Positions 47,322 to 57,761 of a DNA stretch of 64,000 nucleotides are shown piece after piece. Location of the stretch: the NCBI GenBank assembly GCA_949130495.1, contig OX422211.1, positions 445,788,219-445,852,218 of the forward strand. Direction: 5' to 3'. The notes under the pieces are model-generated. The model made no database searches, was not told the origin of the DNA, and saw only the letters and a program-made list of their open reading frames with translations. Numbering within the stretch: the stretch's first letter is position 1; each line of letters opens with the position of its first letter. Both the position numbers and the translations under genes were made by a program. Source of the stretch: Sambucus nigra (lineage: Eukaryota; Streptophyta; Magnoliopsida; Dipsacales; Adoxaceae).

Positions 47322-47332
47322 GGTATTTATAG
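47322..47332 (-). promoter_or_regulatory. Predicted LTR TATA box
   Basis: CTATAAATACC on the minus strand, repeated at 52177-52186 (CTATAAATAC) in the 5' LTR. It lies about 70 bp downstream of the palindrome cluster. Confidence 0.6.
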
Positions 47333-47400
47333 TAAGTTGGAATAAGTGAAGAAAAAAAAGGAAAAATCAAATAAAAGGCAAAATATCTCCTGAAAACAGG

Positions 47401-47505
47401 GGATCGATCGATCGACCCAAAACGTTGATCGATCGATCATGAACAAAATATCCCACAGTCGAGAAGGATCGATCGATCGACCCAAATCGTCGATCGATCG
47501 ATCAA
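47401..47505. repeat. Two paired GATCGATC palindromes in the LTR
   Basis: GGATCGATCGATCGACCC is followed 6-8 bases later by GATCGATCGATCA. The pair is repeated at 47466-47505 with AATCGTC in the middle instead of AAACGTT. Confidence 0.85.
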
Positions 47506-47913
47506 GCAGGTATCAGCACACTACATTGCTGTTTTGGGCTGCTTGGATTTCCCATTCGCTGAAACTGCCGTAACTTCTTCGTTATGAATCAGATTCGCGC
47601 ACCGTTCACGGCCACGCGAAGCTTGCAAGGAAGGCTACAACTTTCGTGAAGATAATAGGCCAGTTGCCCAAAATGTGAAAAGACTAAAAAACCCTTGAAC
47701 ATGCAGTCCTGTACGAAAATCGAGCGGAATGCATCCGAACTTCACACTTAGCATCCAATTACCTATAAAAGCTCAATTAACCCCTAAAAAACATGTTAAC
47801 GTATAAATCCGAGGTTTTCTGGTTAACGAGCATAAATATAGGTTATAAGATACCCGAGGGGGCTAAAATGCATAGGTTCAAGGGATGAAATACGCAATAT
47901 ATGTGTCTGATCA

Positions 47914-47926
47914 CACCCCCTAACTT
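47914..47926 (-). other. Polypurine tract
   Basis: Minus strand AAGTTAGGGGGTG, immediately before the LTR start TGATCAGACAC. Confidence 0.75.
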
Positions 47927-50163
47927 ACACATTGCTAATCCCTAGCAATGAAATAGGATGCAACAAGAACTACAAACAAACCAAAAGCAGAAGAAGCACA
48001 AAAGTATGGTATAAAAGCAAAAGGCCACTTTCGCGGGCAATTTGATTGCATTTAGTGTATGCAATAAGCCGTTAAACTCCTAGGTTACCCTTGTGGATGA
48101 GTGTCATCTCGTGAGGGTTTTCAGGGATGATACCCACAAACATCACATCGTTTCCTCAAATTATGCCCAACCCAACATGTGATAAGCCTAATAATGGCGA
48201 AAAGGATTTCATACGCATTATTAGCAAAGTGAATGAATTCAAACAAAAGTTCAAATCATTAACATTATAGAATGCACCTCATAGAATTGAAAATTTAAAA
48301 TGTGGGAGGGGGAGCGAGCACATGCAAAGTGTGATTTGGCGAAAAACTTATATAAACCGGATACTAAAATTATGCGAGCATACATTCAATCCTCACGGGC
48401 ATTACGCTCATCAAGTGAAATCACTCGAAACAGGGAGATAACACACGGAACATGCGGGCTAAAAAGTAAATGTAAACGGAAACTAAGTCACGCACATGTC
48501 ACAAATGAAGAACGCTATATAGGAAATAAAAACTGTAATCTCAGTGAAAGGATACCGCACATATACAAGAGGTAAAATGCATTTTCACAGATTATCAAAA
48601 CTATTTAAACCTTTGAATTACATCTACTTAAGATCACATAGGACTTTAATCGGGTTGTAATTTAGGCTAGTTTAGGGTACGAAATGAAAGGGATGTATAT
48701 ACGGATTCAAAGTGTTTGGGGATGAAACTCAGGATAATGGAAAAATGCGGGCAATATCAAAATTGGAAAACAAGTTCCAAAAAGGAATTAGATATATCAT
48801 CGAGGAGAGTAATCAAAGCTTATTGAACTATATACACAACATTTACAACTTTCTCTTTTCTTTCTTTTCTTCTTTTTTCATTTTTTCTTTTGTTTTCTTT
48901 TTCTTCTTGTTTTCTCTTTTTCTTCACTTTTTTTATTTCTCTTTTCTTTACTTTTCATACTCTCATATCACTAAATTGCAACCAACATCACAACAACATC
49001 ATTCAATCCTAAGTAACATTCCAAACAAAGGTATGGAAAGTGTATGTATGGTTTATAACTCCAATTTAGAGTTGTTTGTGGGATTTGGGTTATGGAATGA
49101 AAGGCTATATTTAGGCTCAAAGGGGTTGACGAGGGTAAACATATAAGGGTGAGGTCAAGGCTAATATGGGTGATATAACAAAGAATGCCTATGATAATTT
49201 CACAAATTTTACGCAATTCTCGAATCAAAACAATATATGAAAATCATGAACAAAATAACATATTTCAAGAATGAACTCAATTAATGAACAATCAAATGAA
49301 AGAATAGTGAGATTACCAACGAATTCAATGTTTTCAATGAGAAAAGAATAGTGTATACACTCACAAACGACGAAAGGTACCAAGCTTACTCGGTGTAAGT
49401 ATGTACGATGCAACAAAAGATTACCGAGTTCTAAAAATCTTAAACCAAATCAATAGAACAATAAAAGTGCATGTGCTCATGGGATTAAAGTTTAATTCAT
49501 GAAATTATTCATAATATCAATAAGTGAGAACTAAAGTCTAATAACTTCTAAAATCGAGAACATACATCATTGGGTTGTCTATTTGATCTGGCAATTATTG
49601 AAATTTATCATCGAAAACAAAGGAAAAATGCCCAAAAATGGAGAAAAAAGAAAGAAAATCTTTTTGAAATTTTCAATTTTTGTAAGAAAAGCATACTAAG
49701 TAACTAACATGTGAGCAAAAACATGGACTAAAATGCGAAATGGATAGATTATCCCACACCCCCTAATTTAAAACTCGGCATTGTCCTCAATGTGAATTAA
49801 GAACCAAGTTAAGAGAGGAAAAGAGCGATATTACCCAAAAGTGGAGCGATCCCATTAAGAACAGGTCTAAAGAATCTACAAAACAAGTTAGTACCTAGCA
49901 TATCAAAAACGAATAACAAAAAGTTAACTAATTACACTAGACTAAATAAAAAAGGAAAGAAAAATAAAAAGAAAGAAAGCTAACTATATACAACCTACCA
50001 CCGTGAAAACGATTTGACTTTGGAGGATAACCGGTGTACCCTCACATATAGGCATGCCCTCCGAAAAGTATGAATTTAGTTTTAATAACGGAAGGCATGT
50101 GTAAGGCAGAAGAAATGAACCATCGCCAATTAAAAATTTTAGAGGGACGATGGGGGGTTTGGA
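47927..50163 (-). other. Non-coding interior of the Athila-like element
   Basis: No conserved coding motif. The part next to the PPT (about 47927-48230) is conserved in the diverged relative at 19205-19526. A 110-bp pyrimidine tract lies at 48850-48965 (purines on the element's sense strand). Open stretches here are low-complexity and are not supported as genes. Confidence 0.6.
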
Positions 50164-51114
50164 TTAAACGGGTGATAATAACAAGTGGGGACCGAAAAAA
50201 GTAGAATATCCTCCCAATGATTTTGAAATTGGAATGGGAGGCGGCACACATAAAGGCACAGATGCGATCGTGGAAGGCGACTCGAGCAAGTACTCCTCAT
50301 CGGCAAAAAGGTTTAAAACATTAAAGTTTGAAACCGAATCATTGGGTACTTGTGACAGTGTGATAATAGAGAATGAAAATGGGGATGAAAGAAATTCAAA
50401 CTCATGAGATGAATCATCATCACATGAAGATTGAGTTTCGAAAGAAATAATATCATTTTCAATGAAATGTTCTTCTTTGGGGGCCAAAGAAGAAATCATT
50501 TCATTGTAAATAAATATTACGTCATTTTCATCCTCACTTTCAATATCTATTACGCAATGGGCAAAGTCTAGAATGGCTTGTTCCAAAGTAGGCACAAATA
50601 CCTCATTTGGTTCAAAACATTCCTCGACTTTGAAAGTCTCAGAAGCAAAATCGTCGTCGGACTCGAATAATAAATCCAATTCATGTTCCCACAAACGATT
50701 TTCTTCCCGATAATGATTTTCGATTTTCTCATTCTCATACATACGCAAGCCCTCACCGAATGTCATAGGTCAAGGTGCGAATGCATGAAAATGGGAACTT
50801 TGAAAATTACCATCGGACTTAAACAAAAACTCATTATTATAGGAATTTTGAAAACTATTCGAATTCGTTTCAAAATTCCTATTATAAGGAGGTAAAGGCC
50901 CAAAATCGTTATCATCATTATCAAAATTCCAATAACCTAAATTTTGACATTCGTTATACTCGCCCAAAGTCATATTTGAATTTGTTATACTTTGGGATTC
51001 TAAGTATTCATTGAAAGTCATAGGTTTGCGAGAACTTTGAGAATTATAACAATGATTACCGAAAGAATTGGAATAAGACATGCTTAAGTGGCGAATTCCA
51101 CAAAGTAGGTGCAC
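50164..51114 (-). CDS. Unknown acidic protein of the Athila-like element, one in-frame TGA
   Basis: One frame stays open over about 316 codons from 51114 to 50164 except for a TGA at 50770-50772. A likely start is the ATG at 51081 (MSYSNSFGNH). The N-terminal third is rich in Asn, Ser, Tyr and Phe and repeats a short motif: PMTFNEYLESQ, NMTLGEYNECQ and, after the TGA, PMTFGEGLRMYE. The C-terminal two-thirds is strongly acidic (FESDDDFASE, DIESEDENDVIF, SSCDDDSSHEF). No zinc knuckle, protease or RT motif and no signal peptide were seen. It occupies the gag position, just after the PBS, but does not look like a gag. The TGA may be a simple mutation or may be read through. Confidence 0.5.
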
Positions 51115-51238
51115 ACGGGAAAAATTCGAGCGTTTCTAAGTGCTCAAATGTGGAAGTCCTGTAAAATATTAGCAAATAATACAAATAGAAAGAAAATACT
51201 ATGAAATACTAAATCAAATAAAGTCTAAAACAAACTCA

Positions 51239-51256
51239 TCCCTAGCAACGGCACCA
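51239..51256 (-). other. Primer binding site, tRNA-Asp type
   Basis: Minus strand TGGTGCCGTTGCTAGGGA, two mismatches from TGGCGCCGTTGCCGGGGA, the complement of a plant tRNA-Asp 3' end with CCA. It lies three bases after the LTR. Confidence 0.8.
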
Positions 51257-51259
51257 TTT

Positions 51260-52751
51260 TGATTACGCGTGAAAAGTGTGTTCGTGTAAGGACACAGTCG
51301 TTGTTATCGTTTCACCGCGATAATACAAACAAACCTAAATTACGACTACACTTGCGAGGTAAACACAACAGTAAGTCGGGTATCAAAAATTCACAGGGAC
51401 GAGATGCTAGAATTTATATGATTTAATATTCCTAAATAAAAGTGTAAAAGGTGAATTACAAACTAAAAGAAAAGAGGCATGAAAGGGAAAGATTATTCTA
51501 GGCGAGGGTATTGAAACTAGACTAACAAAGCGAGTAAAACTATAGGTTGCGTCGAATATCCCTCACCCGGGTTAATTTATATAAAATGGTTACATGGGTC
51601 GACGAGTTATTACAAATGCGTCTCATTTCGACAGTTAATTAAATTAAGGGTTGTCACGCCCCTAAATCTTCATAAAAGCCTAATAAGATTTTGGCGTCAA
51701 CAAGTATCTCAAAAATTACGCGCGAAAGGTCGTAAGTACGGGACATACATGATATTCCCCGTCAAATATCCTAGGCGTAATAACTAGGACAACGCACCGA
51801 AAATTGACCCGTAAACACTATCACCAAAGCAAAGCAACGCATTAACCCGAGTGAGTTCCATTCAAACACAACTTAATTTAAATTAGCTAGAAAGCATGAT
51901 AAAAATGCGGTAAATGGAAAGCGGTAAATAAACGCGATAAATCTATACTAGAAAGCGATAAGTGAAAGCATGTAAACCTAATTTAGAAAGCATGTAAATT
52001 ACACTACAAAGCAGGAATTAATGGAAAACAAGCTATATTAATGGAGATGGAAGATGGTAGCATAATCTTACAAGCCAAAATGGGTGTCAATCTAAGAAGA
52101 AAAGAGCTCTCAAACCTCCAAAACCCTAACCTATCCTACCTAAAACAAATTATATATGTTTATTAGAACAAAATTAGTATTTATAGTAAGTTGGAATAAG
52201 TAAACAAAAGAAAAGGAAAAAGGAAATAAAAGGCAAAATATCTCCTGGAAACAGGGGATCGATCGATCAACCCAAAACGTCGATCGATCGATCACGAAAA
52301 ATATATACCACTGTCGAGAAGGATCGATCGATTGATCGATCAAGAAGGTATCAGCACACTGCATTGCTGTTTTGGGCTGCTTGGATTTCTCGTCCGCTAA
52401 AACTCCAGTAACTTCTTCGTTATGAATCGGATTCGCGCACCGTTCACGGCCACGCGAAGCTTGCAAGGAAGGCTACAACTTTAGTGAAGATAATAGGCCA
52501 GTTGCCCAAAATGTGAAAAGACTAAAAAAACCTTGAACATGCAGTCGTGTACAAAAATCGAGCGGAATGCATCGAAACTTCACACTTAGCATCCAATTAC
52601 CTATAAAAGCTCAATTAACCCATACAAAACATGTTAACGTAGAAATCCGAGGTTGTCTGGTTAACGAGCATAAATATAGGGAATAAGATACCAGAGGAGG
52701 CTAAAATGCGTAGGTTCGAGGGATGAAATACTCAATATTTGTGTCGTATCA
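51260..52751 (-). repeat. 5' LTR of the Athila-like element
   Basis: 1492 bp, colinear with 46406-47913. The second palindrome pair (52322-52342) has lost its central GACCC..GTC part compared with the 3' LTR. Confidence 0.9.
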
Positions 52752-52756
52752 GTCGA
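52752..52756. repeat. Target-site duplication, right (GTCGA)
   Basis: Matches 46401-46405. Confidence 0.85.
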
Positions 52757-53215
52757 TTCTATGGACCAAAGAAATGAGGATGACCGATTTAGATGGCCGA
52801 GGTCGATTCTAAGGACCTAAGTTAATACTTGGGATGATTAATCTTGTGGGTCAATTATGAGAACTTAAATTTATGGAGACTAGTTCTGAGGGTTGAGGTC
52901 AATTATGAGGACCTAAATTTGTGACGACCAATTCTGAGGGCCGAGGTCAATTCTAAGGACCTAAAGTTTAGGCAACCAATTTTGAGGTTTAAGGTCAATT
53001 CTAAGTACCTAATGTTTGGAAAACCGATTATGAGGGCCAAGGTCGATTTTGCTGACCTAAAGTTTAATACAACTGATTTTGCGGGTCGAGGTTAATTCTG
53101 AGGACCTTAAGTTAAGACGACCAATTCTGAGGGCCGAGGTCAATTTTGAGAACCAAAAGTTGATACGACCAATTTTGTAGGCTGAAGTTGATTCTGAGGA
53201 CCTAAAGTTGTAAGG
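52757..53215. repeat. ~48-bp minisatellite, about nine units
   Basis: GAGGTCAATTCTGAGGACCT recurs at about 52799, 52848, 52895, 52943 and 52991 and onwards, with the second half-unit ACGACCAATTCTGAGGGCC between. Units are diverged. The first unit is cut by the Athila-like insertion: GAGGTCGA remains on the left side at 46399-46405. Confidence 0.8.
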
Positions 53216-53583
53216 AAAATTTCCAATAGAGTTAATTTGTTTGTAATTGGCTTAATTCTAGACAAAACGGTTCGAGTCTAGGCTAGTTATTGAGTTGTGA
53301 TGCCACAAAACCTATAACGTTCCAAGTCGAAGAATATGTGGTTAAAGCATTAAAGATAATATCATGCCATGTTTCATTCTTCACATTCAGATAGTTCTAG
53401 GTCACTCAGGTATGGATGCTTAGTGATTTATTTGATTTAGAATCTTGTTTAAATGATGGATGATTTAAAATGGTTTTTAAATGTTTTCAAATTTAAGAAT
53501 TTAAAATATAATTTATGAAAACGTATTTTTATTATTTCAAAAATTTTGAGGAACTATTTTTAGAATAAAATTAAGTTTTAATT
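53216..53583. other. Unassigned A+T-rich stretch
   Basis: Contains no frame or repeat pair. It may be the U3 part of the SIRE-like LTR, whose left edge was not fixed. Confidence 0.35.
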
Positions 53584-54380
53584 GTCGTTCAAATGACATC
53601 TTATGTCGTTTAAACGACGTTCTAATGTCGTTAAAATGACATGGTGATGTCGTTCGAATGACCCTCCACCTCAAAATTTGTGTTTGATTATAAAAAGACT
53701 TATTTTACTAAAAAACAACGTAGAGAACCTTTGCTAAAATGTTTCTGCAACAGTTTTTGGAAAAAGTTCCCAAGGTTTTCCATCATTGGAAGTTTATTCA
53801 AGATTGAATTTCACAAATCCAAAGCTTGTGATCTTGAACGTGTTTACCGAAATTGTGCACTCCATTTAGTTGATCATATTACTTTCATGCCGTGGATTTC
53901 GTACATAATGTGTATGAAGACGAAGCAATGAAGTCCGTGTTCTGATTCGATGACGGTTGCTGAGGCTACATCGATGGATACCGAGGTACACGTGGACTCG
54001 TGGGTTGTGGACCTGGCATATGTGGAATCCTACGTTGCACTGTGGAGGAGCATTTGAAGAGAAGAAGGGGCATCAAGGCTTGTGGGTGATCGAGTCTTTG
54101 AGTAAGACTAAATTATCTCTTTGTAATTTTCTGTATCATAGTTATTGTTTGGTCTGGCCGTCTGAGATTTTTTCCCTTAATGGTTTCCTTGTATATCGGC
54201 ATCTCTTGTGATTGATTTGTTTACTTTATATGTTTAATCACTTTGATGCATCCTATAGTATTATTAAGATAAAATTTGTAAATCAAAATTAGTTTATCAC
54301 AAGTCAAGCTTAAGACATAAAATTCGAAAAATTTGAATATTACGTATTCACCTTAAAATAACTGCTAAAGGGCCTTCTCA
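53584..54380 (+). repeat. SIRE-like copia LTR, 3' part
   Basis: Palindromes of GTCGTT..AACGAC type (53584-53663) are followed by a TATA-like TTATAAAAAG (53688) and a long transcribed-type stretch. It ends ATTCACC...GGCCTTCTCA at 54380, followed by a PBS. The ATTCACC end text is a worn form of the CTATTCACCCCCC end of many copia LTRs. No second copy was found. Confidence 0.6.
53688..53697 (+). promoter_or_regulatory. Predicted LTR TATA box
   Basis: TTATAAAAAG, about 25 bp after the last palindrome of the cluster. Confidence 0.4.
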
Positions 54381-54383
54381 AAT

Positions 54384-54395
54384 AGGTATCAGAGC
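54384..54395 (+). other. Primer binding site, tRNA-iMet type, one mismatch
   Basis: AGGTATCAGAGC, four bases after the LTR end. Confidence 0.75.
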
Positions 54396-54429
54396 TAGAA
54401 ACACTATTTTATTGTGTGAGTGATCCCAT

Positions 54430-55578
54430 ATCGTTAGGTATGCCAAGGGTTTGATGATTTTAGAACATATTTATCTGAAGGGTCTAATTGGAAGACACGT
54501 ATGAAGTCAGCACTTAAGACTTTAGTCAAAAAGGATGATTATGAATGGTGTCTTGGTTGTGAGGGGTTTGGTTATTAGTTAGATGAGTGACCCACTAAAG
54601 TAAGGAAGGATGTTAATAAAATGATAAATCGTGTTTCAACCCTTAGTGATAATGATCCGGAAGAGGAAAACTTTTTTTCTAGGAAGCGAAACCTTCCAAC
54701 CTTCATGGCTGACGACAACAGATCTTCTCATAAAGATATTTCTATGCATGATTATTCCATAACCGTAGTTAGTGAAGCCCAAGAAAGTGAGGATGATGAG
54801 AGTGAGGGTGAAGGTTTTAAAGAGAGTGAGTTACAAGTTGCCTTCTGTGAGTTACATGCAAAATCTTTAAGGGTAAACAAGGCTAAGTTGAAACTAAAAG
54901 CTAAGTTGAAAGAACGTGACATATATAATTATAATATCGATGCATTAATTGAGGAACTAAGGGCATGTGAGAAGACTCTTTGGGAGAAGCTAGAATATGT
55001 CAAGGGAGAGAGAGATAGTCTTTGAGGCTTAATAGTGGATCTGAAAAAGGATTTTATGGAGTTTTAGGAGTCTAGACGCTTACTCGAGTATAGGATTGGT
55101 GAGCTTGAGGACAGGTTGAGGGATTTGAGTAATATTATGTTTGATTTGGAAGCTAGGTAGGAAAAGTTAGATAAGATATTAAGCATCATCCAAATCAAAG
55201 ATGATAGGTGTGGTATTGGCTTCGATGATCATGTTGCACCCATTCCCAAAGTCAAAACCATGAATGTAAGAGAGCCACCTAGGAACATTAGGAGAGAGCC
55301 GCCTAGGAACTTTAGGAATAATCATCCTGTAGGAAATGCTCCTGCCGTATCTATACTTGCATTCATTACGATAGGAGACGCCATCTTAGATGGTTTTGCT
55401 ATGATCTTAAGAACGCTCCTAGAAAGACTAAGAATAAATCCGTTTTGATTCCTAAAATCCCTATTCATCGTTTCATACCTACTTGGGTTAGGAAATCAGA
55501 TTTAGAGGCTTTAGGTATTAGGCTTGGTGATGCTCATGTCATTGCTCGTGGTTCTCCCCATGTTACATCTTACCGTTG
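54430..55578 (+). pseudogene. SIRE-like copia gag, broken; no pol follows
   Basis: Gag would form the virus-like particle. The N-terminal part shows WKTRMKSALKTLVKKDDYEW and then a deletion-like stop. From 54621 the frame is open for 134 codons, with the LPTFMADDN..S and acidic EDDESEGEGF segments of SIRE-type gag, then a Lys/Glu-rich coiled-coil-like helix with EELRACEKTL. After stops at 55023, 55065 and 55157 and a frameshift near 55345, the zinc knuckle reads CIHYDRRRHLRWFC, with the second Cys replaced by Tyr. It ends IPTWVRKSDLEALGIRLG..., stop at 55576-55578. No protease, integrase or RT follows, so this may be a gag-only derivative rather than a truncated SIRE. Confidence 0.7.
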
Positions 55579-57761
55579 AGCGAGTTCATTGGTTTGTCAT
55601 ACTCTAGTTATATTATCTTGATATGTCTTTTCTAGGGTTATGATATATCTTTGTATTTTATTTTTTTCGCTTCTTGAGTCTTTTGAAAAATACAAAAAGA
55701 TTTTTGGTTTGAGTTTTTTGAAAAATACAAAAAGATTTTTTTATTTTGAGTCAAAATGTTTTGAAAAACCCAAAATGATTTTTTATTTTTGAGTCATGAG
55801 TTTACATGTTTGATGTGGCATATTATTGTGCTTCGATCCCCTTTATTTCATTTATCCATGTGGCTTGGACATTCGGTCATGATTATTGATGATTAGAATG
55901 ATCTTAATCATTGCTAAATGGGGATGTTTTGAAGTTGTTTTACATTTTGATTCGACTTTGTATATATTCCATCATTGCACAAATTCATAAGCTTACATGT
56001 ATGTTTGAGTTCTCATGTACAATTGAGTTTGGTGGTACGTTCTCCTCTCAATTTTGTCATCTATGCATAATTAGACTAAGGAGGAGGTGTGCATGTAAGA
56101 ACTGTTGTCGTGAGGATAGATATTGCTTAAATTGAAAAAATTATGAGTGTTCTCTGCAAAAGGCTGCAAGAGTATAATAAACTCGTCGTGAAAGTCACCA
56201 TTTAAAAGATCCTGGGAAAAAATTAAGGCAGTAAAAAGAAATATATGCCAAAATGGGGCCAATAGGATTATTCTAAGGTGAGAAAAATAGAAACCTCAAA
56301 AGAGCTAGAAATTAAAAAATATGAATACATGAAAGTGTTTAGATGGAAATTACAATGGGTTTGCACCACGAATCCCTATGTTGAAAAATCATATCATGAC
56401 GCTATTATTTGTAGAATCATCCAAATTCTGGATTTATGTGCATGACGTTCATTTAGTTCATTGAGTTCAATATATTAATTATCACATATGGCTAAAACTA
56501 AGTTTGATGAAATTTAATTATCAATTAGAGCTCCTTGATCGTTTCGATGTGTTGGAATTGTGATTCATTCATCATAGTTCACTCCCATACATTCCATAAC
56601 CTTATTTGAGCACATCGATACTATGTTATCATGTAACTCATATTTATGTTTGTTTTATTTTTTCAGTTTTGAGTTTATTTTTGCTATTGATTCGCATTCC
56701 CAATTACTATTTCGATGAAATTTTTTCACTAAGAAAATCCTGGATGTTTTTAGAACCAGAATGAATTTTTTTTGAAATCGTTAGATAGATACTTTGTACG
56801 ACCTGCTTCTATTTCTATTCGTTAGTAATGACTTGTTTAGTCATTAGAATGACTATCCATTTGTCATTCAAACGACAAGGCTCTTTCGTTCGAGCGACTT
56901 AAAAGACCGACCCTAGGGTTTTTAACCCTCATTTTCATCCAATTTCCTCATTTCACGAGATACTTCTTCCTCTTGATCCTTCTCATCATCACAATCCACC
57001 ATTGTTTTTTGTGTTTGGAGCTTTGAAAGTTGGTTTTTCCATTTGGTTTCAACTCGATTTTGTCTCTGATTGCGCGATCATCTTGCTACGGGTGTTTTTT
57101 CATTTTAGTTGAGTTTTAGTTGATGTAGTTAGGGTTTTTGGTTGATTTGAGATTCCATTGTTGGTGACACGAATCTACATTTTTATTTACACTCCTTGGT
57201 ATTGATTTTCATCTTTTATATGTATGATTCATGCTCATTCCATTTTGGAATCAATAATCACATTTGTAATGGTATTTTCGGTTTAGGTTTATTGAGTTTG
57301 TTGCATGTTTGAGAATTTTGGGTTAAACACACACAATCTACACCCAAAATGGTAACTGTTCATTTTTTTCATCGTGTAGGATGGATTTTTATGTTTAAGT
57401 CAGTAATTTCAAACATTTCATATTGGGCTGCTAAAACAGTGTCTTTTTAATTTATTTTTTTGTCTCCCCTGTGTGTATTTTAAAAATACAAAAAGAATTT
57501 TTTCCTAAAATTAATTGATATATTCCTTTTGGATTTTTGAGATACCCATACTCGTGTCTGTTATGTGTATTTTATTCTCTTTATGCATATTGAGGATTAT
57601 TATAATTTTTCTAATTTTGTCATTATAGGTTGTGGTTGGTGTTCGCGGTGGTTCGGTTGGACATTGTACGGATATAGGACTCATAGTTGCATTGATTATT
57701 GGATTGAGTTTCTCTACGTTTCTCACACACCACTCTTCATCTTCTATATACACCATTCACT
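55579..57761 (+). other. Non-coding stretch with short repeats and a second palindrome cluster
   Basis: TTGAAAAATACAAAAAGATT is repeated at about 55681 and 55716, a related form lies near 55752, and another (AAAAATACAAAAAG) is at 57482. 56829-56900 holds GTCATT..AACGAC-type palindromes followed by a Thr/Ser-codon-free pyrimidine-rich stretch, which looks like another LTR or leader. No PBS was found. Probably the LTR and leader of the element that carries the next ORF. Confidence 0.35.

Larger units (their letters stand above)
46406..47913 (-). repeat. 3' LTR of the Athila-like element
   Basis: 1508 bp, colinear with 51260-52751. Contains GATCGATC palindrome pairs at 47401-47505 and the promoter-like box at 47322. 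Confidence 0.9.
46406..52751 (-). mobile_element. Complete non-autonomous Athila-like LTR retrotransposon
   Basis: On the minus strand the LTRs (1.49 and 1.51 kb) begin TGATACGACAC or TGATCAGACAC and end ACGCGTAATCA. A PBS complementary to tRNA-Asp follows the 5' LTR, a PPT precedes the 3' LTR, and 5-bp TSDs GTCGA flank it. The 3.3-kb interior carries only one unknown acidic reading frame and no gag, protease, RT or integrase. tRNA-Asp priming and the GTGGATTTTCGATACCC U5 segment point to Athila. The insertion lies inside a 48-bp minisatellite unit. Near-complete structure and similar LTRs suggest a fairly recent insertion. Confidence 0.85.

Noticed and set aside
48712..49146. 144-codon plus-strand frame in the Athila-like element
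   Set aside because: Antisense to the element and dominated by a Phe/Ser run from a pyrimidine tract; no conserved motif.
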